A stretch of DNA of 64,000 nt, taken from positions 1,426,001 through 1,490,000 of the forward strand of contig OZ244900.1 in the NCBI GenBank assembly GCA_965221595.1, in the 5' to 3' direction. Made by a program: the position numbers and the translations under genes. This document shows, one piece after another, positions 39,315 through 46,202 of the stretch. The number at the start of each line of letters is the position of its first letter. Within the stretch, counting starts at the first letter, position 1. This DNA is from JAAXGX01 sp965221595. GTDB taxonomy: Bacteria > Acidobacteriota > Vicinamibacteria > Vicinamibacterales > UBA8438. Below the pieces are notes generated by a model. That model saw only the letters and a list, made by a program, of their open reading frames with translations. It had not been told where the DNA came from and did not search any database.

Positions 39315-41129
39315 ATGGCCACCAATCGATTCTCCGCGGCGTTGCTCGCGGTCGCCGGTGCGGCCGCGCTCGGGCTCGGCGCGGCGGCGCAGGAGCCGGC
39401 CGACGGCGCGGCAACCGACGTGCCGGCGCTGCTGCGCGACTTCGTGCCGGTCACGGACGCGATGCTGCGGGACCCCCAGCCCGAGAACTGGATCGCCTTC
39501 CGCAACGGCTACCCCCTCTGGGGCTACAGCGAGCTGGACCAGATCGACGCGGGCAACGTGGGCGAGCTGCGTCTGGTGTGGTCGCGGGCGATGCAGGAGG
39601 GGTATCAGGAGGTCGAGCCGCTCGTCTACAACGGCGTCATGTTCCTGGCCAACGTCGAGGACATCGTGCAGGCGCTCGACGCGCGGACCGGCGACCTGCT
39701 CTGGGAGTACCGACGCAACACGCCGGACAACCCCTGGAACGTGACCGGCACGCGCGCCCGCTACCGCAACATCTCGATCTACGACGACAAGATCTTTCTG
39801 GCCACCAACGACGCCTACCTCGTCGCCCTCGACGCGCGGACCGGTGAGCTCGTGTGGGAGACGCAGCGGGCCGACTACCGCGAGCAGGTCGCGCAGACAG
39901 CCGGCCCGGTGATCGTGAAGGGCAAGGTCGTTAACGGGTCGCGCTGCAACCCGTCGAGCCCGCGCCCGGGCGGCTGCTTCATCACCGGTCACGACGCCGA
40001 CACCGGGCAGGAGCTGTGGCGCATCAATACGGCGGCCACGCCCGACCAGCCCGGCGGCGACACGTGGGGCGGCCTGCCGCTGTCGGCCCGCCGCCATGCG
40101 TCGGCCTGGATGGTCGGGAGCTACGACCCGCAGCTCGACCTCGTGTACTGGGGGACCGGGCCCCCGTCGCCGCTGCCCGAGAGGCTGCGCGGGGCGGGCA
40201 AGGCCGACCTGCTGTACACGAACTCCACGCTGGCCCTCGACCCGGACACGGGCGAGATGATGTGGTACTTCCAGCACCTGCCGCGCGACAACTGGGACCT
40301 CGACCACGTCTTCGAGCGCATCATCGTCGAAACCGAGGTGGCACCGAACCCGGCCGCCGTACCGTGGATCAATCCATCGCTGCGCGCCGGCGAGACGCGC
40401 AAGGTCGTCACCGGCATTCCCGGCAAGACCGGCCTGATCTGGACGCTCGATGCCGAGACGGGCGAGTTCCTTTGGGCGCGCCCCACCATCTATCAGAACA
40501 TCATGACCGGGCTCGAGCTCGACACGGGCCGCCCGATCATCGACGAGTCGACCACCCCGCAGTCGGTCGAGAACTTCGTCCTGGCCTGCCCGTCGCTGCT
40601 CGGCGGCAAGAATCAGCCCTCCGGTGCCTACAGTCCGGACACTGGCGCCCTGTACATGCCGCTCAACAACGCCTGCATGGACCTGGCGATGTCGGTGGAG
40701 GTGGCTGGGCCGAGCGACGGCTACGACATCCGCTACCAATTCCGGCACGTGCCGGGCGCGGAACCGGAGACCGCGCCGATCGGGCGCGTCGAGGCCGTCT
40801 CGGCGTCCACCGGCGAAACACTGTGGAGCTACCAGCAGCGGGCGCCGATCTACGGCTCGCTGCTGGCCACGGGCGGCAACCTGGTATTCTCCGGCGACAT
40901 CGTCCGCCGCTTCCGGGCGCTCGATGCCCGCACCGGCGAGGTGCGCTGGCAGACCATCCTGAACGGGCCTGTGAGCGCCCGCCCGATGACCTACAGCGTC
41001 GACGGCCGCCAGTACCTCGCCATCGGCGCCGGCGGCGTGACCCAGGGCACGAGCTTCCTCAACCTCACCCCGGAGCTTACGACGCCGAGCGGCAGCAACA
41101 CGTTGTTCGTGTTCGCGTTGCCTGAGTAA
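39315..41129 (+). CDS. Secreted PQQ-type beta-propeller dehydrogenase (second copy)
   Basis: A 604-residue paralogue of 26090-27847 with signal peptide (LLAVAGAAALGLGAAAQ). Shared landmarks include 'DFVPVTDAMLRDPQPENW', 'YSELDQIDAGNVGELRLVW', 'ALDARTGDLLWEYRR', 'DNWDLDHVFERIIVE' and 'VTGIPGKTGLIWTLD'. Paired cysteines in 'SRCNPSSPRPGGCFITGHD' match a pair in the other copy and may form a disulfide. No heme domain. It should oxidise an alcohol or related compound in the periplasm; substrate is not evident. The stop is followed directly by the left flank of the mobile element. Confidence 0.85.
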   Translation: MATNRFSAALLAVAGAAALGLGAAAQEPADGAATDVPALLRDFVPVTDAMLRDPQPENWIAFRNGYPLWGYSELDQIDAGNVGELRLVWSRAMQEGYQEVEPLVYNGVMFLANVEDIVQALDARTGDLLWEYRRNTPDNPWNVTGTRARYRNISIYDDKIFLATNDAYLVALDARTGELVWETQRADYREQVAQTAGPVIVKGKVVNGSRCNPSSPRPGGCFITGHDADTGQELWRINTAATPDQPGGDTWGGLPLSARRHASAWMVGSYDPQLDLVYWGTGPPSPLPERLRGAGKADLLYTNSTLALDPDTGEMMWYFQHLPRDNWDLDHVFERIIVETEVAPNPAAVPWINPSLRAGETRKVVTGIPGKTGLIWTLDAETGEFLWARPTIYQNIMTGLELDTGRPIIDESTTPQSVENFVLACPSLLGGKNQPSGAYSPDTGALYMPLNNACMDLAMSVEVAGPSDGYDIRYQFRHVPGAEPETAPIGRVEAVSASTGETLWSYQQRAPIYGSLLATGGNLVFSGDIVRRFRALDARTGEVRWQTILNGPVSARPMTYSVDGRQYLAIGAGGVTQGTSFLNLTPELTTPSGSNTLFVFALPE

Positions 41130-41259
41130 CCTATGGCGTTCCGGTCGCGTCCAGCTGTATGTAGATGTGTCCACAAACTACTGACTAGTAGTAATTTATG
41201 ATTCGTCTTCGCAGACTGAACGATTCAGGAAGTATTGCGGAATCTGCTCCAATCCCGCA

Positions 41260-41265
41260 TATAAT
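41260..41265 (+). promoter_or_regulatory. Candidate -10 box at the integrase start
   Basis: TATAAT lies six bases before the TTG start at 41272 (12 before the alternative GTG at 41278). A weak TTGCGG at 41235-41240 sits 19 bases upstream. If used, the integrase mRNA would have almost no leader. Confidence 0.35.
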
Positions 41266-41271
41266 GGGGGA

Positions 41272-42480
41272 TTGGATGTTGTAGCCGAACCCGCCCCCTC
41301 GCCCCGCAGAACCAAGCGCCGAGGACGCCATCCCGACAAGGCCCTCTCGGCCGCCTTCGTCCGTTCCGCCCCGCCCGGCAGGCACGCCGACGGCAACGGC
41401 CTCTACCTGTTCGTCCAGCCGACCGGAACACGAAGCTGGGTCCAGCGCATCGTCATCCGCGGCCGCCGCCGCGAACTCGGAATCGGCGCCGCCGCACTCG
41501 TCTCTCTCGCCGAGGCTCGTGAGCAGGCCCTCGCCAACCGCAAGCTCGCGCGGTCCGGCGGCGACCCCCTCGCCGAGAAGCGCCGCGCCGAGGGCGTGCC
41601 CACCTTCGCCGAGGCCGCCGAGCGGGTGCTCGAACAGAAGCGCGGCGGCTGGCGCGGCCGGTGGCACGCGCAGAACTGGTGGCGGAGTCTGGAGCGCTAC
41701 GCCTTCCCCCAGATCGGCAGGCGGCCGGTCTCGGAGGTCGACACCGCGGACGTGCTCGATATCCTGACGCCGATCTGGCACGTGAAGGCGGAGACGGCCC
41801 GCGCCGTCCGCCAGCGCATCCGGTCCGTGCTGGAATGGGCCATCGCCCTGGACATGCGCAGCGACAACCCCTGCGATCGGGTGCTGCCGGTGCTCGGCCC
41901 GCAGAACGACATCGTGACGCACCGGCTGGCGCTGGCGCACAAGGACGTGGCCGTGGCCATCGAGGCGGTGCGGGTGGGGTCGGCGCAGCCCGCCGTCAAG
42001 CTGGCGTTCGAGTTCCTCGTGCTCACGGCGGCACGGTCGGGCGAGGTGCGCGGCGCACAGTGGGCCGAGATCGACACGACGAACCAGGTGTGGACCCTGT
42101 CGGCGCAGCGGATGAAGGCGAAGCGGGAGCACCGAGTTCCGCTATGCGGGAGGGCGCTGGAAATCCTCGACGCGGCGCGGGCGCTCGGCGACAGTCGTCC
42201 GCTCGTGTTCCCGATGCGGAGCGGGAGGCCGATCTCGGCGTCGACGCTGCTCAAGATGCTCAACGACCTTCGGGTCGCGGCTGTACCGCATGGCTTTCGG
42301 TCGTCGTTCCGGGACTGGGCGGCCGAGAAGACGGACCATCCGCGCGAGGTCATCGAGGCGGCCCTGGCGCACGTCGTCCAGAACAAGGTCGAGGCGGCCT
42401 ACGCCCGGTCGGACCTGTTCGAGCGGCGGCGGCGGCTGATGGACGATTGGGCGGAGTACCTCGCCGGCCAGGGCCGATGA
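41272..42480 (+). CDS. Tyrosine recombinase/integrase, P4/DUF4102 type
   Basis: The 402-residue protein starts near TTG 41272 and has the DUF4102 N-terminal arm ('GNGLYLFVQPTGTRSWVQRI'), a SAM-like core-binding domain ('PTFAEAAERVLEQKRGGWRG'), and the catalytic domain with Arg in 'TAARSGEVRGAQW', 'HGFRSSFRDWAAE' (HxxR) and the tyrosine in 'VEAAYARSDLFERR'. All catalytic residues are present. It should insert and excise the element by site-specific recombination, with the AlpA-like protein at 45206 as probable directionality factor. Confidence 0.92.
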   Translation: MDVVAEPAPSPRRTKRRGRHPDKALSAAFVRSAPPGRHADGNGLYLFVQPTGTRSWVQRIVIRGRRRELGIGAAALVSLAEAREQALANRKLARSGGDPLAEKRRAEGVPTFAEAAERVLEQKRGGWRGRWHAQNWWRSLERYAFPQIGRRPVSEVDTADVLDILTPIWHVKAETARAVRQRIRSVLEWAIALDMRSDNPCDRVLPVLGPQNDIVTHRLALAHKDVAVAIEAVRVGSAQPAVKLAFEFLVLTAARSGEVRGAQWAEIDTTNQVWTLSAQRMKAKREHRVPLCGRALEILDAARALGDSRPLVFPMRSGRPISASTLLKMLNDLRVAAVPHGFRSSFRDWAAEKTDHPREVIEAALAHVVQNKVEAAYARSDLFERRRRLMDDWAEYLAGQGR

Positions 42481-42487
42481 TAGGCGC

Positions 42488-43108
42488 CTAACGGCTGGGG
42501 CCGAAGTCCCGCTCGACCACCCGGTCCGACTCGACGGGGTTGGTCGGCATCTGCGGGCGCTGCGACGATGACTCTGCAGTCGGCGGATCGCCGGGGTGGC
42601 GACCTTCCTTCCGCGCCTGGGCCTGGAGCTGGCGGATGTCGGCGCGAAGCCTCGTCTCGGCGCGCGCGTTGGCGGCCTTCCTCTCGGGGCTCCAGTGCTT
42701 CGTCAACTCGGACCAGGGGCGGTGGGCCATGGTGGACGGCTCGTAGGAACGAGTCCGGCGCTCCGGGGCCAACTCGTTCAGATGGCGATCATAGATCAGG
42801 TCGGCGCGGGGGACGTAGTTGTCGTAGAACCGGCGTGCGTGCGTCTTGTGGGCGCCAAGCAGCAGGATCGCCGTGCGTCGCGGGTCGAACGCGTAGAACA
42901 CCCGGATCGGTCGGCCGCCGCTCTGGATCCGCAATTCGCGCATGCGGCTGTGGCGCGACTGGGTGATGGCCGAGCAGTAGGGGTATGGCAGTTGCGGCCC
43001 TTGTTCCGCGAGCATGTTGACGACCCGCGACACGTCGTCTTGCGTCCGTGCCGACAACTCGTCCCACCACGACTCGAATTCGTCGGTGTACTCGACTTCG
43101 TAGATCAT
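42488..43108 (-). CDS. HigB/RelE-type toxin fused to a truncated antitoxin
   Basis: ATG at 43108 follows GGAGG. Residues 1-113 match HigB-type toxins: 'YEVEYTDEFESWWDELSART', 'SRHSRMRELRIQSGGRPIRV', 'YAFDPRRTAILLLGAHKT', 'FYDNYVPRADLIYDRHL'. Without a stop codon the frame runs on to an internal ATG at 42730 opening 'MAHRPWSELTKHWSPERKAA', which resembles the N terminus of the partner XRE-type antitoxin. The helix-turn-helix is then missing; a polar tail of about 35 residues ends the 206-residue chain. Either a true fusion or a decayed antitoxin. It is convergent with the integrase, 7 bases apart. Confidence 0.75.
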   Translation of the reverse strand: MIYEVEYTDEFESWWDELSARTQDDVSRVVNMLAEQGPQLPYPYCSAITQSRHSRMRELRIQSGGRPIRVFYAFDPRRTAILLLGAHKTHARRFYDNYVPRADLIYDRHLNELAPERRTRSYEPSTMAHRPWSELTKHWSPERKAANARAETRLRADIRQLQAQARKEGRHPGDPPTAESSSQRPQMPTNPVESDRVVERDFGPSR

Positions 43109-43207
43109 GACCTGCCTCCGGATGAGCCGAACCACCGCGGCTGATTCGGCCTCAGCGGCTCGGGCCGTGGTCCCGCTCGGGTCCACGCTGCCGGCCGCGG
43201 TGCCGCG

Positions 43208-43420
43208 TCATCCCCACCGCCCGCGCAAGGTCTCGGCCAGGGCCGTGCAATGCTCGGTCAAGCTCGTCACCTGCGCGCTGAGCCGCTCGACCTGCCGCCG
43301 CAAGGTCGCGACCTGCTGCTGACAGGCTTCGGCCTGCGCGGCCTGCTGCGTCCGCTCCCGCTCGGACTGCTCGGACAACCGCCGCAAGGCCGTCATCAAC
43401 TGCCGCTGTAGCTCGTCCAT
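43208..43420 (-). CDS. MbeD/MobD-like mobilization protein
   Basis: A 70-residue coiled-coil protein: 'MDELQRQLMTALRRLSEQSE', then 'LRRQVERLSAQVTSLTEHC'. The pattern and its place directly downstream of the relaxase match MbeD/MobD, small accessory proteins of ColE1-type mobilization regions. A GGGAG precedes the start. It lies 9 bases after the relaxase stop. Confidence 0.7.
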   Translation of the reverse strand: MDELQRQLMTALRRLSEQSERERTQQAAQAEACQQQVATLRRQVERLSAQVTSLTEHCTALAETLRGRWG

Positions 43421-43429
43421 AGAGCTCCC

Positions 43430-44644
43430 TCACTCGCTCGACAGCTTCACGGCAGGCCGCCCGGCCACTCTCCAGGGCGGACGCTCCAGCGAGCCCGCCG
43501 GCAGCACGACGAACCTCTCGCCGTCGATTTCCCGCAGCTCGACGCGCCAGGTCATCGTCTCGAGCTGCGTCAAGGTCTCGCGGGCCTGCTCGATGTCCAC
43601 GTCCAGGATCACCAGGGCCTGGAGCTGGCTCTCGATCCGCATCGACAACCAGCGCATCGTCCCCCAACTGCCGCCGCAGATGGCCAGAAAGAGACTCAGA
43701 CCCGCCGCCGCGGGCAAGAGCCACGCCCGCCAGAGCAGGGCGCGGGTTCGTTCGGTCCACGCCGCCATATCGGCGTCGATGGAGCGCTGCTCAAGCTCTC
43801 GCCAAGCCGCCGCAGCTCCGCCACGCCGGTCTCTTCGATCTCCCGGCGGTCGGTCTCCCACTTCCGCCGCAGCCGGGCGGCCAAGTCGCTCTGGCTGGAA
43901 GTCATGCTCGTACAACGCTCCCTTCAGCCGCCACCGCTTCCCGCTCTCCGGGTCGCGGGCGGTCAGGTAGTCCCTGCCCTGCCGCGGCACGTCGAGGCCG
44001 GCCTCCTTCAGCGCGGCGACAACGTCGGCGCGGCTGCGTACGACGCCGTGCTCGACGCGCTGCAGCAAGTAGTCGCGGACCAACTCGCGCGGGTCGGCCT
44101 CGACCTCGAGGCCGGCCCGCAGCTTCGCCGCGTCGATCAACGCGCGGTGGCCGGGCTGCTGCGCCCTGGCGCGGGCCGGGTCGTCGGGCCGGCTCCAGCC
44201 GTGCTCGAGGTTGAAGGCGTCACGCAGCGGGCCGAAGGTCTTCTGCCAGCCGGGCGGCGCGATGTTCAGGCTCCTGCCCGTCTCCAGGTCGCAGCGGGCG
44301 GCGAGGACGTGCACATGGACGCCGCCGCCGCGCTCGCGGTGCTCGACCGCCGTCCACGCGTAGCGGTCCGGCTCGAGGCCGGCCCAGGCCGTCTTCTCGA
44401 ACTTGTCGAGCACGGCCTCGATCTGCGCGTCGGTCGGCCGGTCGTCCGGCGCCCACGCGATGACGCCGGAGGTGTACTTGTGCCGGAACTCGAGCGCGTC
44501 CGCGACAGCGGCCACCTGGTCGGGATCGCCGCGGCGGACCTCGACGCCGTCGCGCAGCTTGCCGGCCGCATCCCGCTCGCCGAGCAGGTAGTCGACCGCC
44601 GCCTTGGTCGAGCCGGTCCCGCGGGCGATGAACTTAAGGTGCAT
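43430..44644 (-). CDS. Mobilization relaxase (MbeA/MobA type)
   Basis: Nicks oriT and pilots the DNA strand. The ATG at 44644 (MHLKFIARGTGSTKAAVDYL) gives 404 residues. A tyrosine at 'AVDYLLGERDAAG' and the histidine cluster 'GGGVHVHVLAARCDLETGRS' are the nuclease centre; 'FNLEHGW' and 'GLDVPRQGRDYLTARDPESG' follow as in MbeA/MobA-like enzymes. The C-terminal third has a transmembrane helix ('WLLPAAAGLSLFLAICGG') and a helical tail. Its start overlaps the end of mobC by 11 bases. Confidence 0.88.
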   Translation of the reverse strand: MHLKFIARGTGSTKAAVDYLLGERDAAGKLRDGVEVRRGDPDQVAAVADALEFRHKYTSGVIAWAPDDRPTDAQIEAVLDKFEKTAWAGLEPDRYAWTAVEHRERGGGVHVHVLAARCDLETGRSLNIAPPGWQKTFGPLRDAFNLEHGWSRPDDPARARAQQPGHRALIDAAKLRAGLEVEADPRELVRDYLLQRVEHGVVRSRADVVAALKEAGLDVPRQGRDYLTARDPESGKRWRLKGALYEHDFQPERLGRPAAAEVGDRPPGDRRDRRGGAAAAWRELEQRSIDADMAAWTERTRALLWRAWLLPAAAGLSLFLAICGGSWGTMRWLSMRIESQLQALVILDVDIEQARETLTQLETMTWRVELREIDGERFVVLPAGSLERPPWRVAGRPAVKLSSE

Positions 44645-44972
44645 CGTCCGCCGCGTCGCCGACACGGGCGACCTTGTCGAGCGTCTGCGAGATGCAGACC
44701 AGGTTGGCGATGATCTCGACGGCGTCGATGGGCGCGGCGTGGGTGTTCGCCCAACGCGCGATCTGGTTCAGGTTGTTGCCGACGCGGGCGACCTGGCGCG
44801 TGCGCTCGCGCTCGACCTCGACCGCCGCCGCGGTCCAGGTCCGCGTGCGCGCCATGGCCCGCCGCAGCAGGTCGGACAGCGGCACGCCGGCCGCCGCGGC
44901 CTTGGCCTGCCACGCGGCGGCCTCGGCCGGCGAGACGCGCAAGTGGATCTGCCCGGTGCGGCGCTCAGCCAT
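44634..44972 (-). CDS. mobC: MobC-like relaxosome accessory protein
   Basis: ATG at 44972 (MAERRTGQIHLRVSPAEAAA) gives 112 residues. A ribbon-helix-helix-like N terminus is followed by 'RQVARVGNNLNQIARWANTH', the conserved MobC/MbeC segment. Such proteins bind near oriT and open the duplex for the relaxase. It is the first gene of the leftward mob set; the candidate oriT lies about 100 bases upstream. Confidence 0.85.
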   Translation of the reverse strand: MAERRTGQIHLRVSPAEAAAWQAKAAAAGVPLSDLLRRAMARTRTWTAAAVEVERERTRQVARVGNNLNQIARWANTHAAPIDAVEIIANLVCISQTLDKVARVGDAADDAP

Positions 44973-45070
44973 CAGCGGAATCGACAGGGAGTTCGGGGGA
45001 GGGAGCCGCCGCCGTCCGGCCCGGCCGGGCGCGTGAAGCCGGGGGTCGAGGGGGGCGCAGCGTCCCCCTC

Positions 45071-45104
45071 GCCAGCCCCTTGTGTACACAAGGGGTATGC
45101 TGGC
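45071..45104. other. Candidate origin of transfer (oriT)
   Basis: A perfect 20-base palindrome at 45076-45095 (arms CCCCTTGTGT / ACACAAGGGG) sits inside a longer nested repeat, GCCAGC at 45071-45076 and GCTGGC at 45099-45104. It lies 99 bases upstream of mobC and divergent from no other gene, the usual place for an oriT. The adjoining TATGCTGGCTCA contains CTGGCT, which resembles the nick region of ColE1-type origins as I recall it. Strand and nick site are not proven. Confidence 0.5.
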
Positions 45105-45205
45105 TCATGGTGCCTACGTCGCCCTGAGCCAGCTCGGACGGCAGGTGCTCGGTCGCTCGTCGACACGGCCGGGTCCTCTTGTTGCCGGTAGCGTGAACCG
45201 CCGTG

Positions 45206-45463
45206 TCATCCCCGGCTGTGCGGCGGCCGATCCGAGCCGGCTCGGGGACGGCTGGCGATGAAGTCGAGTACTTCCCGCTCGACCCAGCGGACGGCCCGGG
45301 TGCCGATGCGGATCGGCTTCGGGAACCGGGACTCGGCCATCAGCGCATAGACGGCCGAGCGGGACAGAGCGGTCGCCGCGGTCACGTCGCGCAGGGTGAG
45401 GAGTCTGGGCATGGCGGCGGAGGCGTTCGGCTGCACAGGGGGGGCGTGTCGGTTCGTCGTCAT
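45206..45463 (-). CDS. AlpA-family DNA-binding regulator / excisionase
   Basis: ATG at 45463 is preceded by AAGGAG; 85 residues. The MerR-like winged helix is clear: 'LLTLRDVTAATALSRSAVYA', 'LMAESRFPKPIRIGTRAVRW', 'EREVLDFIASRP'. AlpA-type proteins activate integrase expression and promote excision of P4-like elements, so it is the natural partner of the integrase at 41272. Confidence 0.85.
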   Translation of the reverse strand: MTTNRHAPPVQPNASAAMPRLLTLRDVTAATALSRSAVYALMAESRFPKPIRIGTRAVRWVEREVLDFIASRPRAGSDRPPHSRG

Positions 45464-45769
45464 CTGAAGCGCTCCTTGGTGCGATGGACTGCAACAACCT
45501 GTCTGCGAACGGGCAGAATCCGAGGGTATCAAGCGCCATAACTATTTGCAAAACAAGGAGTTCTGACCCGATCTGACCCATTCTGCCCAGATCTGCCCGA
45601 CTGGGGCCAGCTGGGACCGCCAGAGACAGGTTCAGTCCCCACCAATTCGACGCGGTACGGGCCAAGGCGGCAGATTTTTTTCACGACAGCTCGATCCGGG
45701 CTGTCGCGCTTCGGGACACGGGTGGTCGGGCGGTCCGTGCGGGTTGCGCCGCGGTGGCGCGGTCGAAGC

Positions 45770-45789
45770 CTGCCACCGGAAGGTGGCAG
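45770..45789. repeat. Inverted repeat, 8-bp arms with GGAA loop
   Basis: CTGCCACC and GGTGGCAG arms around GGAA. A GNRA-like tetraloop hairpin if transcribed; no T-run follows. Confidence 0.5.
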
Positions 45790-45963
45790 TGAGCGACCGC
45801 GGTCGGCTCAAGAGTGAGGTTCATAGGCCCGCGGGCACAGGGGCCGGGGCCGTACGACCCCGAGCGCCGGTCGACCTGGTGACGTCCTTGGGGTCCGGCA
45901 GCGCTTGTCGAGCGTCGAGCAACGTTGACGCGGGTGAGCGAGCGCGTCGGCTCCGCGGCCTCG

Positions 45964-45992
45964 TCTCTTGCCGCGCGCAGCGCGGCAAGAGA
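45964..45992. repeat. Inverted repeat, 13-bp perfect arms
   Basis: TCTCTTGCCGCGC and its exact complement around a three-base gca loop. Directly followed by the terminator-like hairpin at 45994. Confidence 0.65.
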
Positions 45993-45993
45993 A

Positions 45994-46015
45994 CGGCGCA
46001 AAGCGCCGCGATTTT
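45994..46015 (+). terminator. Terminator-like hairpin
   Basis: CGGCGC-aaa-GCGCCG followed within two bases by ATTTT. Weak U-run, but the only such signal in the spacer, and it could insulate the restriction-modification gene from upstream reading. Confidence 0.4.
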
Positions 46016-46017
46016 CC

Positions 46018-46055
46018 CCTACCCGGCCGCCCGGTGATGAGGGCGGCCGGGTAGG
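46018..46055. repeat. Inverted repeat, 15-bp perfect arms
   Basis: CCTACCCGGCCGCCC and its exact complement around an eight-base loop (ggtgatga). It lies 148 bases upstream of the MmeI-like gene, and could be a regulator site, an attenuator or a second transfer/replication element. Confidence 0.6.
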
Positions 46056-46202
46056 CGGCGGACGGACGAGGCAAGGTTCGGGTCCCCCCCTGTGCCGCCC
46101 TCCGGCCGGGTCTCCGGAGGTCGTCGTCGTGGCGCCAAAACGGCGATGTGGACGGGCCGGTGGTAGCAGGTGGGAGTCACCATCGGCTACGCTGAATGCG
46201 CC

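Larger units (their letters stand above)
45464..46202. other. 739-base non-coding spacer of the mobile element with strong inverted repeats
   Basis: No supportable protein gene. A short AT-rich pocket (45530-45560) lies before alpA and probably holds its promoter. The rest carries four inverted repeats listed separately, and ends close to the start of the restriction-modification gene. A structured RNA, replication or transfer-related role is possible. Confidence 0.6.

Noticed and set aside
38358..41174. Very long reverse-strand open frame (938 codons) opposite the DUF4159 and PQQ genes
   Set aside because: Composition is Arg/His/Val-rich with no family motifs, while the forward strand encodes two recognisable proteins with signal peptides; it is a GC-driven shadow.
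43152..43760. 202-codon reverse frame across the end of the relaxase and mobD
   Set aside because: Overlaps both recognised mobilization genes in another frame and is Ala/Arg-rich only.
45114..45665. 183-codon reverse frame across alpA
   Set aside because: Out of frame with the clear AlpA helix-turn-helix and without motifs.
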